A stretch of 64,000 bases of DNA from Xanthostigma xanthostigma. Its lineage: Eukaryota > Arthropoda > Insecta > Raphidioptera > Raphidiidae. The translations under genes and the position numbers were made by a program. Within the stretch, counting starts at the first letter, position 1. Each line of letters starts with the position of its first letter. A model generated the notes under the pieces. That model did not search any database, was not told where the DNA came from, and saw only the letters and a program-made list of their open reading frames with translations. This document shows positions 1 to 10,716 of the stretch, piece by piece. The DNA lies in contig OY754464.1 in assembly GCA_963575645.1 (NCBI GenBank), forward strand, positions 77,474,948-77,538,947, written 5' to 3'.

Positions 1-98
1 TTTGCGAATGCAAATGTCAAAAAATATGCGAATATTCACTGATCGATAGGTCGGCTATATAATAGAAAACTACCAACGCAGCCCTAATAATGACATTT

Positions 99-678
99 TT
101 GACGTGATAACGTCTTATAAATTGATGAATCACCAATCTTATAAATTGACGAAACACCGGCTGCATGCACGAAAAAGTGTAACGTTCCGCCTGACCCTGT
201 GCGTGCTTTTCTCGAAAACGGCCCTAACGATTTGGATGAAATTTACTGAAAAGGGATTTTGGGGTGCAAAAAATCGTTTTAACTAGGTCTCATCTCTCGA
301 AAAAATCGTTTTCATACAAATTTTATCATTATAAAAATCAATTTTTGACGTATGAAAATACTTAAATATTGTAAGTAGGTTTTGGAATTTTATATAAACA
401 ATGAAACAATTGTTTTCAAAATATTATGACAGTTAATCTTTGAGACTTAAAATAAATACGAAAGAAAGAAAGTTAAAAAAAACAATTTTTATTATAGGTG
501 GTGAGTAATTTTAATAAATAAAATTAACCTAAATTTGAAGCGAAAGATGCAATATCATAGATTCGAATTATTATAATTATTATATGTAGAAGATAGGAGA
601 AATAGAACATAAATTACGTATTCTGAATACGTTATCACGTAAAACTATCGTCCGTAAACCGACTTTACAGACAACCAA
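99..678 (+). mobile_element. GATAACG-family element, copy 1 (Helentron-like non-autonomous element)
   Basis: The left end reads TTGACGTGATAACGTC and the right end finishes GACTTTACAGACAACCAA. Both ends recur at several other places in the window in matching order. Each end carries an ACGT-GATA-ACGT hairpin. The body has a doubled CTTATAAATTGATGAA motif near the left end. The flanks are T runs. A second copy starts seven bases after this one ends, in the same orientation. The family has no long terminal inverted repeat, so assignment to rolling-circle (Helentron-like) elements is an inference from the subterminal hairpins, T-run insertion and tandem arrangement. Confidence 0.7.
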
Positions 679-684
679 TTTTTT

Positions 685-803
685 TTGACGTGATAACGTC
701 TTATAAATTGATGAATCACCAATATTATAAATTGATAAAACACCGGCTGCATGTTCGAAAAAGTGTAACGTAACGTTCCGCCTGACCCTGTGCGTGCTTT
801 TTG
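685..803 (+). mobile_element. GATAACG-family element, copy 2, left part
   Basis: This stretch matches the first 118 bases of copy 1 (left hairpin, doubled CTTATAAATTGATGAA-like motif, GTGCGTGCTTTT), then the similarity stops abruptly. The matching right end is found at 2798-2879 in the same orientation. The two parts may bound one 2.2 kb element with unrelated internal DNA, or may be two separate fragments. Confidence 0.65.
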
Positions 804-2797
804 CTAATTTCTCGCTCAATTTAAATCAGATCGGTTTGAAACCAGTCTTAAACGAAAGAGGAGAACATTTTACATAGATTTCGTATAACAGAATTTGCCT
901 AAACAGTTTTTTTATACAAATTTATATAGAAAAATATTTTATACAAATTTATATAGAAAAATAGCTGTATAAATGCAATGTTGTGTAATGCATGGCGCGA
1001 CGCGGTCGGTTGTCTTTGTTTGCCGTACATGGAAATTAGAAGCAAACGTATGTCTTGTCTTAACATGAAAACAGCTGCATTTCTAATGTTTAATTCAATT
1101 TTTTGACATTAGTATATTGTGAAATGCAAAGCCTGCTAAGTTAAGTATTGGAATAACTAATTATTATTAGAAAATAATACCATTGGCTAACGTATTATAA
1201 AGACTATTAACCAGGTAACGACAAATTTTATATAGTAAACCTCTTACGTTTCATCCCCCTGGCCCACAAACTGAATGTTGTTTTGTGCTTCCACCTACAT
1301 TATGGTTAAACTAAAAGTTCAGATATTCTTAAAGCTACCTCTATACTGGTCCTAATTACTCGCTCAATGGTTTATAAATTGTTAAAAGCCATCAATTTGT
1401 GTTTTTTTTTTTTGACGGATGTGATAATTTACAGTTTTCCGTGACGACAGTTCCCAGTTTGTTTCAAACCATAGAAACGCCACGTAAACAACGGCACTTA
1501 AATTTCTAAATAAATGTAAAAAACCAAATATAATTCAAAATTTTTGAATTTTCAAATTTGATTTTGAATAGTCGTGGTAACGTTTTTTTGGTCTGTTTCA
1601 CAGTTTAATCAAAATCATGGATACGAATTCATTTTAATAATTTAAGACAATTCATTATTCGTCAAAGATCTTTTCAACTTTAAGAATACTGACATATTAA
1701 AGGTAATCTGTAAAAACTTAACCCCGTTAAATTTCGTCTACAATTTTTACAGTTAACGTAACTGCACGAATTACTAACACAAGCCATTATTGAAAAATTC
1801 TCGGAAATGAAATAAGAAATAATTTTTTGACACAATTTATAAACGTACCGACAGAATTTTTTCAAATCATACATAAGGCTGTTTATATTTTGAAACCATG
1901 AATACGAATTTAAAAAAAAATAGTCGAACATTCTCTTTATTATATTTCTTGACTGTAGATACCAAAAAAAAATATCATCTCTGAAAAATCTTTAAAAAAA
2001 AATTCAACTGTCAGGCCGTTAAATAATTAATCATATATTTTTTCACCTACGGATTTTAACAAATTTATAACATGTAATACAGGTGCATTTTTCGTCCACT
2101 TTGGTTATGTATTCTACTCTACAATTGTGAATGACATATTATTTTGTAGCATTGAAGATCATGTCAATTATTTTATTATGGGAGAAGTGCAGTGTCGTTA
2201 TAAGCATCTAATTAATTAAGATAATAAAAATAATTTAAAATGAAATACATAATCTTATTTCTTGAATTTATATTTTTGTTCGGATTTTTTTGACTCAACA
2301 TCAGAACTTTGTTTAAAAATAAAATTTTAATTAAAGTTATTCCTTTACTTATGTCAAAAGAAAAATATTTAAAAGCCCAATAATAATGTCACCGCGGGAT
2401 ATTGTACAATACAGTCGAATGACGTAAGAGGATCTTTGAAGAACAAATGTAATTATGATGCTTGTCACTAGAGGACCAAATTGCCTGCACAATTCACTAC
2501 GGAAAACATAATATGTAGTTATGATGCTAGTCACCAGACGGCCGAACCATTATCAGCACAATTCACTACGGAAACTCTACATATTCTACACTCGCAGATT
2601 AAAAAAATTTAGCTTATGATGCTCGTCAATAGGTGGCCACCTAGCGGCGAGCATCATAAGTGGTCTTATTTTGGTTAACTAGGATATTTATCTTCCTATA
2701 ATACGTTTATCTATGATAATACTTTGTAAGTTGCAAACGTCACTTTTGACATTTCTTATCATTCCGACACCAAGGATAAGCGGATTGAAACCAAATT
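804..2797. other. AT-rich non-coding stretch without recognised genes
   Basis: No coding exon is recognised here on either strand. It holds a two-copy direct repeat of about 27 bases (908-963), a near-duplicate segment of about 70 bases (2451-2575, each copy carrying CAATTCACTACGGAAA) and a 48-base imperfect palindrome at 2612-2659 (arms CTTATGATGCTCG and CGAGCATCATAAG). It may be the interior of a long GATAACG-family element. Confidence 0.45.
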
Positions 2798-2879
2798 TTG
2801 GGAGGTTTAGGTTATGTATTACGGAATACGTTATCACGTAAAACTATCGTCCGTAAACCGACTTTACAGACAACCAATT
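2798..2879 (+). mobile_element. GATAACG-family right terminus
   Basis: The stretch matches the last 80 bases of copy 1 and the reverse of copies 3 and 5, including the TACGT-GATA-ACGTA hairpin and the terminal ACAGACAACCAA. It is followed by a T run and the splice acceptor of the GCNA exon at 2890, so the acceptor lies 11 bases from the element edge. Confidence 0.75.
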
Positions 2880-2889
2880 TTTTTTTTAG

Positions 2890-3066
2890 ACAATATTCCG
2901 GCGTTGCAATGCCATCCAGTCGCGTGTGTACTCAAAGCAGAATTTAAAGACAGAAAGGAACAGTTGGCAAATAAACTATTCGAAACATTTAATACTGAGG
3001 TATTTGAACTTAAAATTCCCTCATCTACAAAGATAATTTGGAATAATAAGTTAAGAAAGACGGCAG
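2890..3066 (+). CDS. GCNA: GCNA / SprT-like metalloprotease, first exon seen (partial gene)
   Basis: This is the first recognisable exon of a gene whose four exons (2890-3066, 4413-4602, 4846-4953, 7081-7348) join in phase to give 247 codons ending in TAA. GCNA proteins are germ-cell nuclear proteins that act on DNA-protein crosslinks and protect genome stability. They have an acidic disordered N-terminus, a SprT zinc-protease domain, a zinc ribbon and an HMG-like C-terminus. This exon encodes the start of the SprT domain, with ANKLFETFNTEVFELKIP and IIWNNKLRKTAG, the conserved lead-in to the protease fold. It is entered at codon position 2 after TTTTTTTAG and leaves through GCAG|GTAAAT. The disordered N-terminal exons are not seen. 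They are either left of the window or too divergent to recognise. Confidence 0.85.
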
Positions 3067-3257
3067 GTAAATTTCTTGATTTTGTAGATTATTGTTTTGT
3101 GGTTAAATTTTACAATTCAGAACTTTAAGGGTAATCGAAAAATTATATTTGTAAAGGTCCGGGTTAAACCGGCGATCAACAGTACAAATTTACAGTGAAC
3201 TGGTGCCTTACATGGCCGTCAGACAGTGTAAAAATTGCGAATTTTAAATTATCACAG

Positions 3258-3511
3258 AATTAAAATAAAAAAAGTCATCAACGGGTATTAAAATTACTAT
3301 TTTTCTTGAAAAAACGACTGATTTTTACTAAAAATTGTATAAATGTGTCCAATGTAACTTGTTTAAAATTATATCAGTATATTATTATATCGGTATAATT
3401 TTAAACAAGTTACATTGGACACATTTATACAATTTTCAGTAAAAACCAGTCGTTTTTTTCAAGAAAAATAGTAATTTTAATACCCGTTGATGACATTTTT
3501 TATTTTAATTT
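3258..3511. repeat. foldback (hairpin) element in GCNA intron
   Basis: Two arms of about 115 bases are nearly perfect reverse complements around a short AT centre near 3380. The left arm contains CATCAACGGGTATTAAAATT and the right arm contains its complement. No coding content. Confidence 0.85.
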
Positions 3512-3736
3512 ATTTTATACATAACAATAATACTGAGAAAACATACAGCATTAATTCTCCGAAGATGGCATAAAGTTTGCCGAAACGTCAGACAACAAAG
3601 TGCAATAAAAAAACCTTCAGTATTTGCTTAGTTCATTGATCCTATGCCACCAGGATTCATCCTTTAATCTTCCAACATTTAAACAGGAGCATCATCACTC
3701 TAAATTATTAGAGTTATTTTTCACAATACAATATTA

Positions 3737-4300
3737 TGTAAACACGTAAGGTGCACATAGGGAAATTAACATTGGGAAAAAATGGCTGGATCAGAGTGAG
3801 CCTTGAAAACTTGTTTTTCAATTTGACAGATAATATTCTTTTGCAAAATGAATGTGTATACTACCGAAGAAAATATTCAAATGATTACAACATAATCGGA
3901 CTTTTTTTATTAATGGGACATTAAATTCCCAAAAATACTTAAGTACGGTGCGAGATCAAATATCTCCGCCTATTCGTGTTGAACCTAAAAACATTTGGGT
4001 CACTGTTTTACCAACGCGCATACGTCATACCAGTCAGACAATTTTTGAATGAAATGTTTCCAAACAGATGGAGTTGTTTTTTTGTTTTATTTTTGTACAA
4101 AAAAATTAAAATAATGATTTAAAAGAACTTTTTATTATTAAAAAAGCCAAGTAAAATAAAAATAAATCAAAATAAAATAGAAATCCTCAAGATTACCACG
4201 ATAATTCAATAGAAATAACAATTAATGCAGTCATGGCTAACTCTGATCCAAGTATTTTTTCCCAATGCTAATTTCCCTATGTGCACCTTACGTGTTTACA
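3737..4300. mobile_element. TA-flanked MITE with about 65-bp terminal inverted repeats
   Basis: The ends TGTAAACACGTAAGGTGCAC and its complement at 4281-4300 are reverse complements for about 65 bases with a few mismatches. The element is flanked by TA on both sides, as for Tc1/mariner-type insertions. It lies in the GCNA intron and has no recognisable coding sequence. Confidence 0.75.
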
Positions 4301-4412
4301 TACTGTATATACCACTTATAAATTTAATTGTAAAATTTAAGCATGAAAACTATAGACAAATATATTTAAAATAAAACGGTTACAGAACTTTATCAAATAT
4401 TTTAATTAACAG

Positions 4413-4602
4413 GCTATTGTCGTTGTAAAAGAATTATTTCTAAAGAACATACCGAACAAAAGTTTTGTTTGATTGAGCTCAGTTCAAAAATAATAGATAA
4501 AGCGAGTCGTCTAAGAGATACTCTCATACATGAAATGTGTCATGCAGCAACTTGGATTATAAATGGTCGAAGTGACGGGCACGGACCTATGTGGAAATCA
4601 TG
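4413..4602 (+). CDS. GCNA: GCNA exon with the HExxH protease motif
   Basis: The exon is entered after TTAATTAACAG (completing a Gly codon) and ends ATCATG|GTAAGA. It encodes the catalytic core of the SprT domain. DTLIHEMCHAATWIINGRSD contains the zinc-binding HEMCH helix, and GHGPMWKSW supplies the third-ligand region of the family. The preceding YCRCKRI and CLIELSSKIIDKASRLRDT match the usual strand-helix arrangement. All zinc-ligand residues expected of an active protease are present. Confidence 0.9.
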
Positions 4603-4845
4603 GTAAGAATAATTTACTTAAAACTGACCGGTTTCTGTAACCCAATAACAGCGTCGGTCTGGACTCAGGGAATACCGGGACTTTTCCCGGTTGTCCGGTC
4701 CAGTCCAGTCCAAATTTTTTTCTTAGTTCAAACAATTATTTCTAAACTCTACTTTTTCAAATATCCTTACCCCGTCGAACTTTTCGAACTGAGTCCAATT
4801 GTAATAAGAAAGTAATAGTATAATTGATAATAATTATTTTTTAAG

Positions 4846-4953
4846 GGCGCACAAAGCAATGAAATGTTATCCAGATATTCCTCCTATAGAACGATGTCAC
4901 AATTACGAAATCAGTACAAAGTTTGTGTACAAATGCGTTGGATGCGGTTACAG
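4846..4953 (+). CDS. GCNA: GCNA exon: end of SprT domain and start of zinc ribbon
   Basis: The acceptor TTTTTTAAG completes the Trp codon split from the previous exon, and the donor is TTACAG|GTAATT. It encodes AHKAMKCYPDIPPIERCHNY followed by FVYKCVGCGY, the first Cys pair of the zinc ribbon that follows the SprT fold. Phases on both sides agree with the neighbours. Confidence 0.88.
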
Positions 4954-5065
4954 GTAATTCGTTATTATAAACTAAAATCTTAACATCTATTGAGATTTTA
5001 CCTGGAGGCGGAACCCATTTCGAATGATTTTATATGTCCACCCTATGCGTAACGTTTGCATAGAC

Positions 5066-5601
5066 CAGTGATTCCCAAAGTGGTCTATATCGACCCCCAG
5101 GGGCCGACGACAACTTACAAGGGGTCCATGTCAGCGAAAAAAAAATTGGGGGTCCATGAAATGAAAATGGGGGTCAACGATAATGAATCTCCTAACAAAA
5201 AAAGAAACAAACTGGATATCGTTAACCGAAGAGATTTAAGATTAAATCTACCTAAGTTGATGCCAAATGTTGAAAATTTATTATTAAAGCATCAGGTTCA
5301 TCCCTCACACTAAAAGCATTTATTTTTTGCTTAGTTATTTTATGTAACAGAAAGTAAATTTTAATTTGATTCGTTTAATTTGAATCTAATTAATAATTGT
5401 ATAAAACTAAACTTTTCACACTACATTTCACTACCGTTATAAATTTAAATCGTTCAAAGTGAGTAGCACTATACCGGTTGTCAAAAATACATTTGAAATT
5501 AATGAATTTGCAAAAAATCAATATCCGATAAGCAGGGGGTCTACCCAAAACCGAAAAACATGGCAAGTGGTCTACGTAACAAACAAGTTTGGGAACCTCT
5601 G
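5066..5601 (+). mobile_element. hAT transposon relic (ZBED5-like) with exact 8-bp target duplication
   Basis: The terminal inverted repeats CAGTGATTCCCAAAGTGG and CAGAGGTTCCCAAACTTG (right end, complement) are typical hAT ends. The 8-base duplication GCATAGAC flanks both sides (5058-5065 and 5602-5609). Inside, at about 5190-5313 on the plus strand, the reading frame DLRLNLPKLMPNVENLLLKH ending QVHPSH resembles the extreme C-terminus of ZBED5/SCAND3-type hAT transposases. The rest of the transposase is missing, so the copy is a deletion derivative in the GCNA intron. Confidence 0.85.
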
Positions 5602-5774
5602 GCATAGACAGTAGTAGAGGTTTCAATGTTTTTCTTAAAATGTATATTTTTGAGAAAGGAAATTGCCGTTGGAATGATAGTAATCCATCTAAACGTAATT
5701 ATATTGAAGGGAAGGTTGGTTTTTAAACATTCTGATTATCAATACACGCCATTGCAAATTTTAGAAAATCTAAA

Positions 5775-6196
5775 GGCCGCTGCGCACAAGGCTGGAAACA
5801 CTGCTTGGACTTCTGCTGGCCGGCAGGCTGGAAATGAAGTCATTGCGAGCTCGCCTGCTAGTTCACAAGATAGATTTTAAAATTAGAACAAGGCTATTTT
5901 TCTTGCTAGGTCCTCTGCTTGCTTTGAGCAAGAACCAATCAGGAAACAGTATCTTGTCACGTGGGCGACGTGAACAAACGCCCACAAACCAACATGGCGC
6001 CATTCTGATCAGTCAGACAACAGACGCGTTTTATTCTGTGTTTATATTTGAACTGTCACTGCGCGCGCACCAGATCTATCCACAAAACAAGCTTGAAAAG
6101 ACGTCTCGTGTGAATCAAGCACATAAGAGCGATTAAGAAAACTAGTAGTCAAATCTAGCAAGGAATCTAGTGGAAAATTCAACCTCGGTGCAGTGG
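5775..6196. mobile_element. GGCCGCTG repeat family, copy 1
   Basis: This dispersed repeat has inverted ends, AAGGCCGCTGCGCACAAG at left and GTGCAGTGGCCTTT at right. Related copies are at 9548-9940 (inverted) and 17095-17545. Shared internal landmarks are AAGATAGATTTTAAAATTAG, GAGCAAGAACCAATCAGG and CAAACGCCCACAAACCAAC. The reading frames at 5626-6136 lie within or across this repeat and are not genes. Confidence 0.65.
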
Positions 6197-6258
6197 CCTT
6201 TATATTTTTATGGTTAGGATTAATTATATTAAAGAATTTGGATTAACTGCGTTTGGAT

Positions 6259-6782
6259 TAGTGATGTGCCGGATATCCGTATCCGCGGATATCCGAGGGA
6301 GAAGAAAGATCCGTATACGTTAGTTTTTTGGCGGATCTTTTGCCTTATTAATTTTCAATTCATAGATGAAATTTTATATATATAGGTGATTAGGTAATAA
6401 TGAAAACCTGTTAAATTCCATTCAGATTATTTTATATTTTTTAAAATCGTATTTGGCACCTTTATATTGCAAACATTTATCGTAGTGAATACCATACCAA
6501 TAGTACATAACTTAAAGGTACTAAATCAACTATCTTTATAATGAGATATTGCACATAAATCTTTGGAAAGAGACAATCTGTTATGAGAGTTAACTCTTAA
6601 AGAGGTCAATAACTTTTTCCCATAACAGATAGTCTCTTTCCAAAGGTCGATGTGCAATATTTACCGCCGCGTACTCTAAGAAAGTTAAGATCCGTAGTCA
6701 TATCCGCGGATCTTGAAACCAAATATCCGTATTCAGATCCGTATCCGCGGATATTCATTTTTAACGATCCGGCACATCACTA
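6259..6782. mobile_element. hAT-type MITE (TAGTGATGTGCCGG), copy 1
   Basis: The ends TAGTGATGTGCCGG and CCGGCACATCACTA are perfect complements. The 8-base flanks GTTTGGAT and GTTCGGAT differ by one base. The interior is rich in ATCCGCGGAT and ATCCGTATCCG subterminal motifs and has a central hairpin (TCTTTGGAAAGAGACAATCT and complement). Further copies are at 15070, 16533 and 37165. Confidence 0.88.
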
Positions 6783-6902
6783 GTTCGGATTATTGAGGTC
6801 GTACGGTAATGTGACTCCTCAATACATGCAGTAGTTCAAGTGCGTCTAAAAGCGAGAGCCCCAAAATAAGATTTAGTTTTTATAGTCGAATATAAATTTA
6901 TT

Positions 6903-7009
6903 TCGGTTGAGGATCATAAATAAATAAGCTTTACCAATGTTTCGCTAGTGGCCAACGTTTCGAAACGTTGGCCACTAGCTTATTTATTTATGATCCTCAA
7001 CCAAAACCT
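6903..7009. repeat. short inverted repeat just upstream of last GCNA exon
   Basis: GGTTGAGGATCATAAATAAA and GTGGCCAACG recur as reverse complements around CGTTTCGAAACG. The palindrome ends 71 bases before the acceptor of the last GCNA exon. Confidence 0.8.
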
Positions 7010-7080
7010 TCCTTCATCGTAACATTCTATTGGATCAACACTACTTTATGCTGAAGACATAAATTTATTTCTTTTTATAG

Positions 7081-7348
7081 TATCGGAAGACATTCAAAAT
7101 CATTAGATGTCGCAAGGAAACGATGTGGCTATTGTTACGGGAAATTCGAACTCCTAGTAAACACGAAAGCCAAAAATGGCCAAACTTTGACAAAAAAAGT
7201 CGATTCTGCTGCACAGCCAAAAGGATTTGCTCTTTATGTGAAAGAAAATTATGGTGACATAAAGAAAACAACAAATCTGAAACATGGGGATGTTATGAAG
7301 TTATTAGGTCAACAGTTTCAAGAATTGAAAATTAAAGAAAAATCTTAA
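7081..7348 (+). CDS. GCNA: GCNA last exon: zinc ribbon end and HMG-like C-terminus
   Basis: The exon is entered after TTTCTTTTTATAG, completing a Ser codon, and ends in TAA at 7346-7348. RKRCGYCYGKFELL gives the second Cys pair of the zinc ribbon. The tail PKGFALYVKENYGDIKK and HGDVMKLLGQQFQELK matches the HMG-box-like end of GCNA proteins. An AATAAA-like signal lies about 85 bases downstream (near 7432). Confidence 0.9.
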
Positions 7349-7472
7349 GTAAAATATATTTTTATTATTATTTTCTCTACAGTATTTTTTTAAGACCAGA
7401 AGTTTTATAAGTACAACTGTTATTTTTATATAAATAAAAATGTCTTTTAATAGTAATTAAGTCTATTAGTAG

Positions 7473-8308
7473 AAGAGCCGAACCTACATCGACCTTCACC
7501 GAGCTGATAATAGAATTGAACATATTTTATCATGAATTTAGTATATTAGAAAATATATTAAAAATGGGTTTGCTAAAAAAATCCTGGACAGACTATTTTT
7601 AATTAGTTTTTAAAAAATGATTTTTTATTAAATGTTGCAACATCAAGATAATAAGAAAATTTTATCCTGATTGAAGTATAAAACGTATAGAATGTGCAGC
7701 CGTTGGGTTGTCTATTATTTACCTGGGCGAACTGCTGGGTTGTCGGGTATAAACAGGTATGTCGATGCAAGTTACTTTCACTTGATTGGATAATAGAAAA
7801 ATGTTGGGTCCTTTATTATTACACAGTTACTTACCTCGGATCTCTCTGTCACACACTTCCAAGCACGTCAAAATTAAAATCTTTAAAATTCGCAAACCTC
7901 TAATAGGACCGAATTTTTCGCAGACAACCCTATATCAACGTGTTCGCAATAAAACAGCGCTTATGATGATATAATTTTTTTTCTATTATCCAATCAAGTG
8001 AAAGTAACTTGCATCTACATACCTGTTTATACCTGACAACCCAGTAGTTCGCCCAGGTAAATAATAGACAACCCAACGCCTGCACATTCTATACGTTTTA
8101 TACTTCAAGTCAGGACAAAATTTTCTTATTACCTTGATGTTGCAACATTTAATAAAAAATCATTTTTTAAAAACTAATTAAAAATAGTCTGTCCAGGATT
8201 TTTTTAGCAAACCCATTTTTAATATATTTTCTAATATACTAAATTCATGATAAAATATGTTTCATTCTATTATCAGCTCGGTGAAGGTCGATGTAGATTC
8301 GGCTCTTA
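7473..8308. repeat. long foldback element, arms about 330 bp
   Basis: The arms 7473-7802 and 7979-8308 are near-perfect reverse complements. For example, GAGCCGAACCTACATCGACC is at the left and GGTCGATGTAGATTCGGCTC at the right. The spacer is about 175 bases. It lies between the 3' ends of GCNA and the NHA antiporter. Frames found inside it are not supported as genes. Confidence 0.85.
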
Positions 8309-8511
8309 GACTATATTGCATCTTATATAATAGATATTCACCGAACGCCACCCACAACCGAAATGCCGTTCGTTTAGATCAGATTTATAACAATTACAAT
8401 CTGCGCACGGAGGTTGTGAATCTACAACAAACGCGAGGTAAGGTTAGGTTTCCGTTGTTTCAGCTAAAATTTTGACGTCGGCAGTCTTACAGCGATGCGT
8501 AATACTAATAA

Positions 8512-9024
8512 GTGCAAGAGTTTACTATCAGCGCTCGTACTGTCTGATGCACACGCGTCCGGCCATCCGGTTAAATATTTATACTAACGTCACATCTGTC
8601 TCACCAGTACAATTTAATAAGTGCAAGAGTTTACTATCAGCGCTCGTACTGTCTGATGCACACGCGTCCGGCCGTCCGGTTAAATATTTATACTAACGTT
8701 ACATCTGTCTCACCAGTACAATTTAATAAGTGCGAGAGTTTACTATCAGCGCTCGTACTGTCTGATGCACACGCGTCCGGTTAAATATTTATACTAACGT
8801 TACATCTGTCTCACCAGTACAATTTAATAAGCGCGAGAGTTTACTATCAGCGCTCGTACTGTCTGATGCACACGCGTCCGGTTAAATATTTATACTAACG
8901 TTACATCTGTCTCACCAGTACAATTTAATAAGTGCGAGAGTTTACTATCAGCGCTCGTACTGTCTAATGCACACGCGTCCAGTTAAATATTTATACTAAC
9001 GTTACATCTGTCTCACCAGTACAA
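8512..9024 (+). repeat. tandem array of 109/101-bp units (five copies)
   Basis: Units start at 8512, 8621, 8730, 8831 and 8932. The first two periods are 109 bases. The later two are 101 because GGCCGTCC-like bases are missing. Each unit carries GAGTTTACTATCAGCGCTCG and CATCTGTCTCACCAGTACAA. The array ends in a module (9025-9100, CATGACGTCATTAGCACTGG) that also forms the terminus of the palindromic element at 10717-12612. Confidence 0.9.
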
Positions 9025-9302
9025 TGATGGCGTCGGATTCATGACGTCATTAGCACTGGCCAGTGTACTGGGTTATATTTCTGAACATACCCATAGTTTA
9101 CATTGGCAAATTAAATAGCAAGAGTGCTAAAATAAGACTCGCTTGGTGGCAATAAACAAACAGTTTTATACATTTTATTGTCAGGTTGGTATTTGTAAAA
9201 TTTTAACGATACCTCAATCAAACTCGTGAAAATAGAAAACTCTTTGAAATTAAGTATTGGAGATGTACCAGCAGGCATAAAATATTCAGTACAGCTAGAT
9301 AT

Positions 9303-9471
9303 TAAGTTTGTTCCAAGCAGCCGCGAACGGTAATAAAACCGTACACAGTCTTGTTACTGCGCAAGACTGTCTTGCGCAGTATCGATTTTTGAGCTAGTGC
9401 GCAAATTAGTCTTGCGCAGTGACAAGACTGTGTACGGTTTTATTACCGTTCACGGCTGCTTGGAACGAACC
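9303..9471. repeat. hairpin with inner and outer stems
   Basis: The outer arms (GTTCCAAGCAGCCGCGAACG and complement, plus CGTACACAGTCTTG) are about 55 bases. Between them lie two copies of GCGCAAGACTGTCTTGCGC-like palindromic DNA. It is non-coding. Confidence 0.85.
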
Positions 9472-9547
9472 TATTGAAAAAATTGAGCTTGATAATAATT
9501 AGAACCATCTGGCTGCATTAACCAGTAAAATCTATCGGGTAAGATAA

Positions 9548-9940
9548 TGGCCGCTGCACAAGAGGCTGGTTTCACCGCTAGGATTCCTTGATAGATTTGG
9601 TTGCTAGGTTTCAAGCGTGCTGTGGCGCTGGGTTTGTTGATGGATTTTATGTTTTCGCTTCACACGATGCTTGTTTGTTTTGAATCTAGCTTTGTAGATG
9701 GGTTTGGTGACAGTTTGAATGTTGACAAAAGTGAATGTGAACAGAACACACTATGACGCCATGTTTGTTTGTGGCCGTTTGCTTATGTCGTCCACGTGAC
9801 AAGATTCTGATTTCTGATTGGTTCTTGCACAAAAATAGCCCCGGTTCTAATTTTGAGATCCATCTGACATCATTTCCTTCTTCGTAGCCCGCACAAATCC
9901 CAGCGGCAAAACTAGTCTCGTTAACAGCGGCCTTAAATTA
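9548..9940. mobile_element. GGCCGCTG repeat family, copy 2
   Basis: The ends are GGCCGCTGCACAAGAGGCTG and AACAGCGGCC. The interior matches copy 1 in inverted orientation (GATTGGTTCTTGC, GTTTGTGGCCGTTTGC, CGTGACAAGATTCTGATT). Confidence 0.6.
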
Positions 9941-10060
9941 ACAATGTTATTCATATACAAAAAAAAAAAATGAACACTAGTTGGCTATAATTTTCCTGTA
10001 TTCCTGCTAAATTACTCAAACTACCTACTTAACAAATAAAAATGCAAAGTTTAAAATTCG

Positions 10061-10291
10061 GAACCCATAGGAATGGTGAGACCTCTGGTGAGAAATGCGC
10101 CGAACTGTCCTAAGGGGGGTTTTTGACAGGAAAACTATGGAGGCATAAGGTAAACATTGATTTAAAAAAGCATTATGGAGGCTAGGTTAGACTACATCAT
10201 GCTTTTCTAAATCAGTGTTTACCTGTCAAAAACCCCCCTTAGGACAGTTCGGCGCACTTCTCACCAGAGGTCTCACCATTCCTTTGGGTTC
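10061..10291. repeat. hairpin, arms about 95 bp
   Basis: GAACCCATAGGAATGGTGAG and TCCTAAGGGGGGTTTTTGAC recur as reverse complements in the right arm (10200-10291). It lies 160 bases downstream of the NHA stop codon. Confidence 0.85.
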
Positions 10292-10451
10292 AGAATATTA
10301 TCAAAAAGAAAATTTGTCAACTCAAATCTACTACAATAACAAAAGATAAACAATAAAATTTTCTTTTGTTTTGTGCAGATAAGTTAATGTGAAATTATAC
10401 ATTATATTTTCTTCTCTTGTTTGTCTGATTATTATCACCAAGCAGTGGATG

Positions 10452-10643
10452 TCAGTCATTCAACTGGTCTGGAGGAGTCTGATTTAACAATCGAGGACCC
10501 AAGAACATTATAAGAAAAGCTCCAATCGGAGCCGTTAAAATTATTGACATAACAGCTACTATAAGAACATCATTTGCATATTCTTTTTCTTTCTCTAAAT
10601 TAAGACTCCTAGCGTAATCTAAAGCTACCGGTCCAAGTGCAGC
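10452..10643 (-). CDS. NHA: NHA antiporter exon 8 (last, with stop)
   Basis: The exon is entered after TTCATATTGCAG at phase 0 and ends in a stop at 10452-10454. AALGPVALDYARSLN and VLIVAVMSIILTAPIGAFLI match the last two membrane helices of SLC9B proteins. The tail LGPRLLNQTPPDQLND is cytosolic. Confidence 0.92.
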   Translation of the reverse strand, partial: AALGPVALDYARSLNLEKEKEYANDVLIVAVMSIILTAPIGAFLIMFLGPRLLNQTPPDQLND

Positions 10644-10716
10644 CTGCAATATGAAGTTTCAAAAATATAGTAAACGAAAAATAATTAAAAAACAAAATGC
10701 ATATCATCAAATATAG

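Noticed and set aside
5626..6136. Two overlapping open frames after the hAT relic
   Set aside because: They span the GGCCGCTG repeat family present at two other places; no protein family match.
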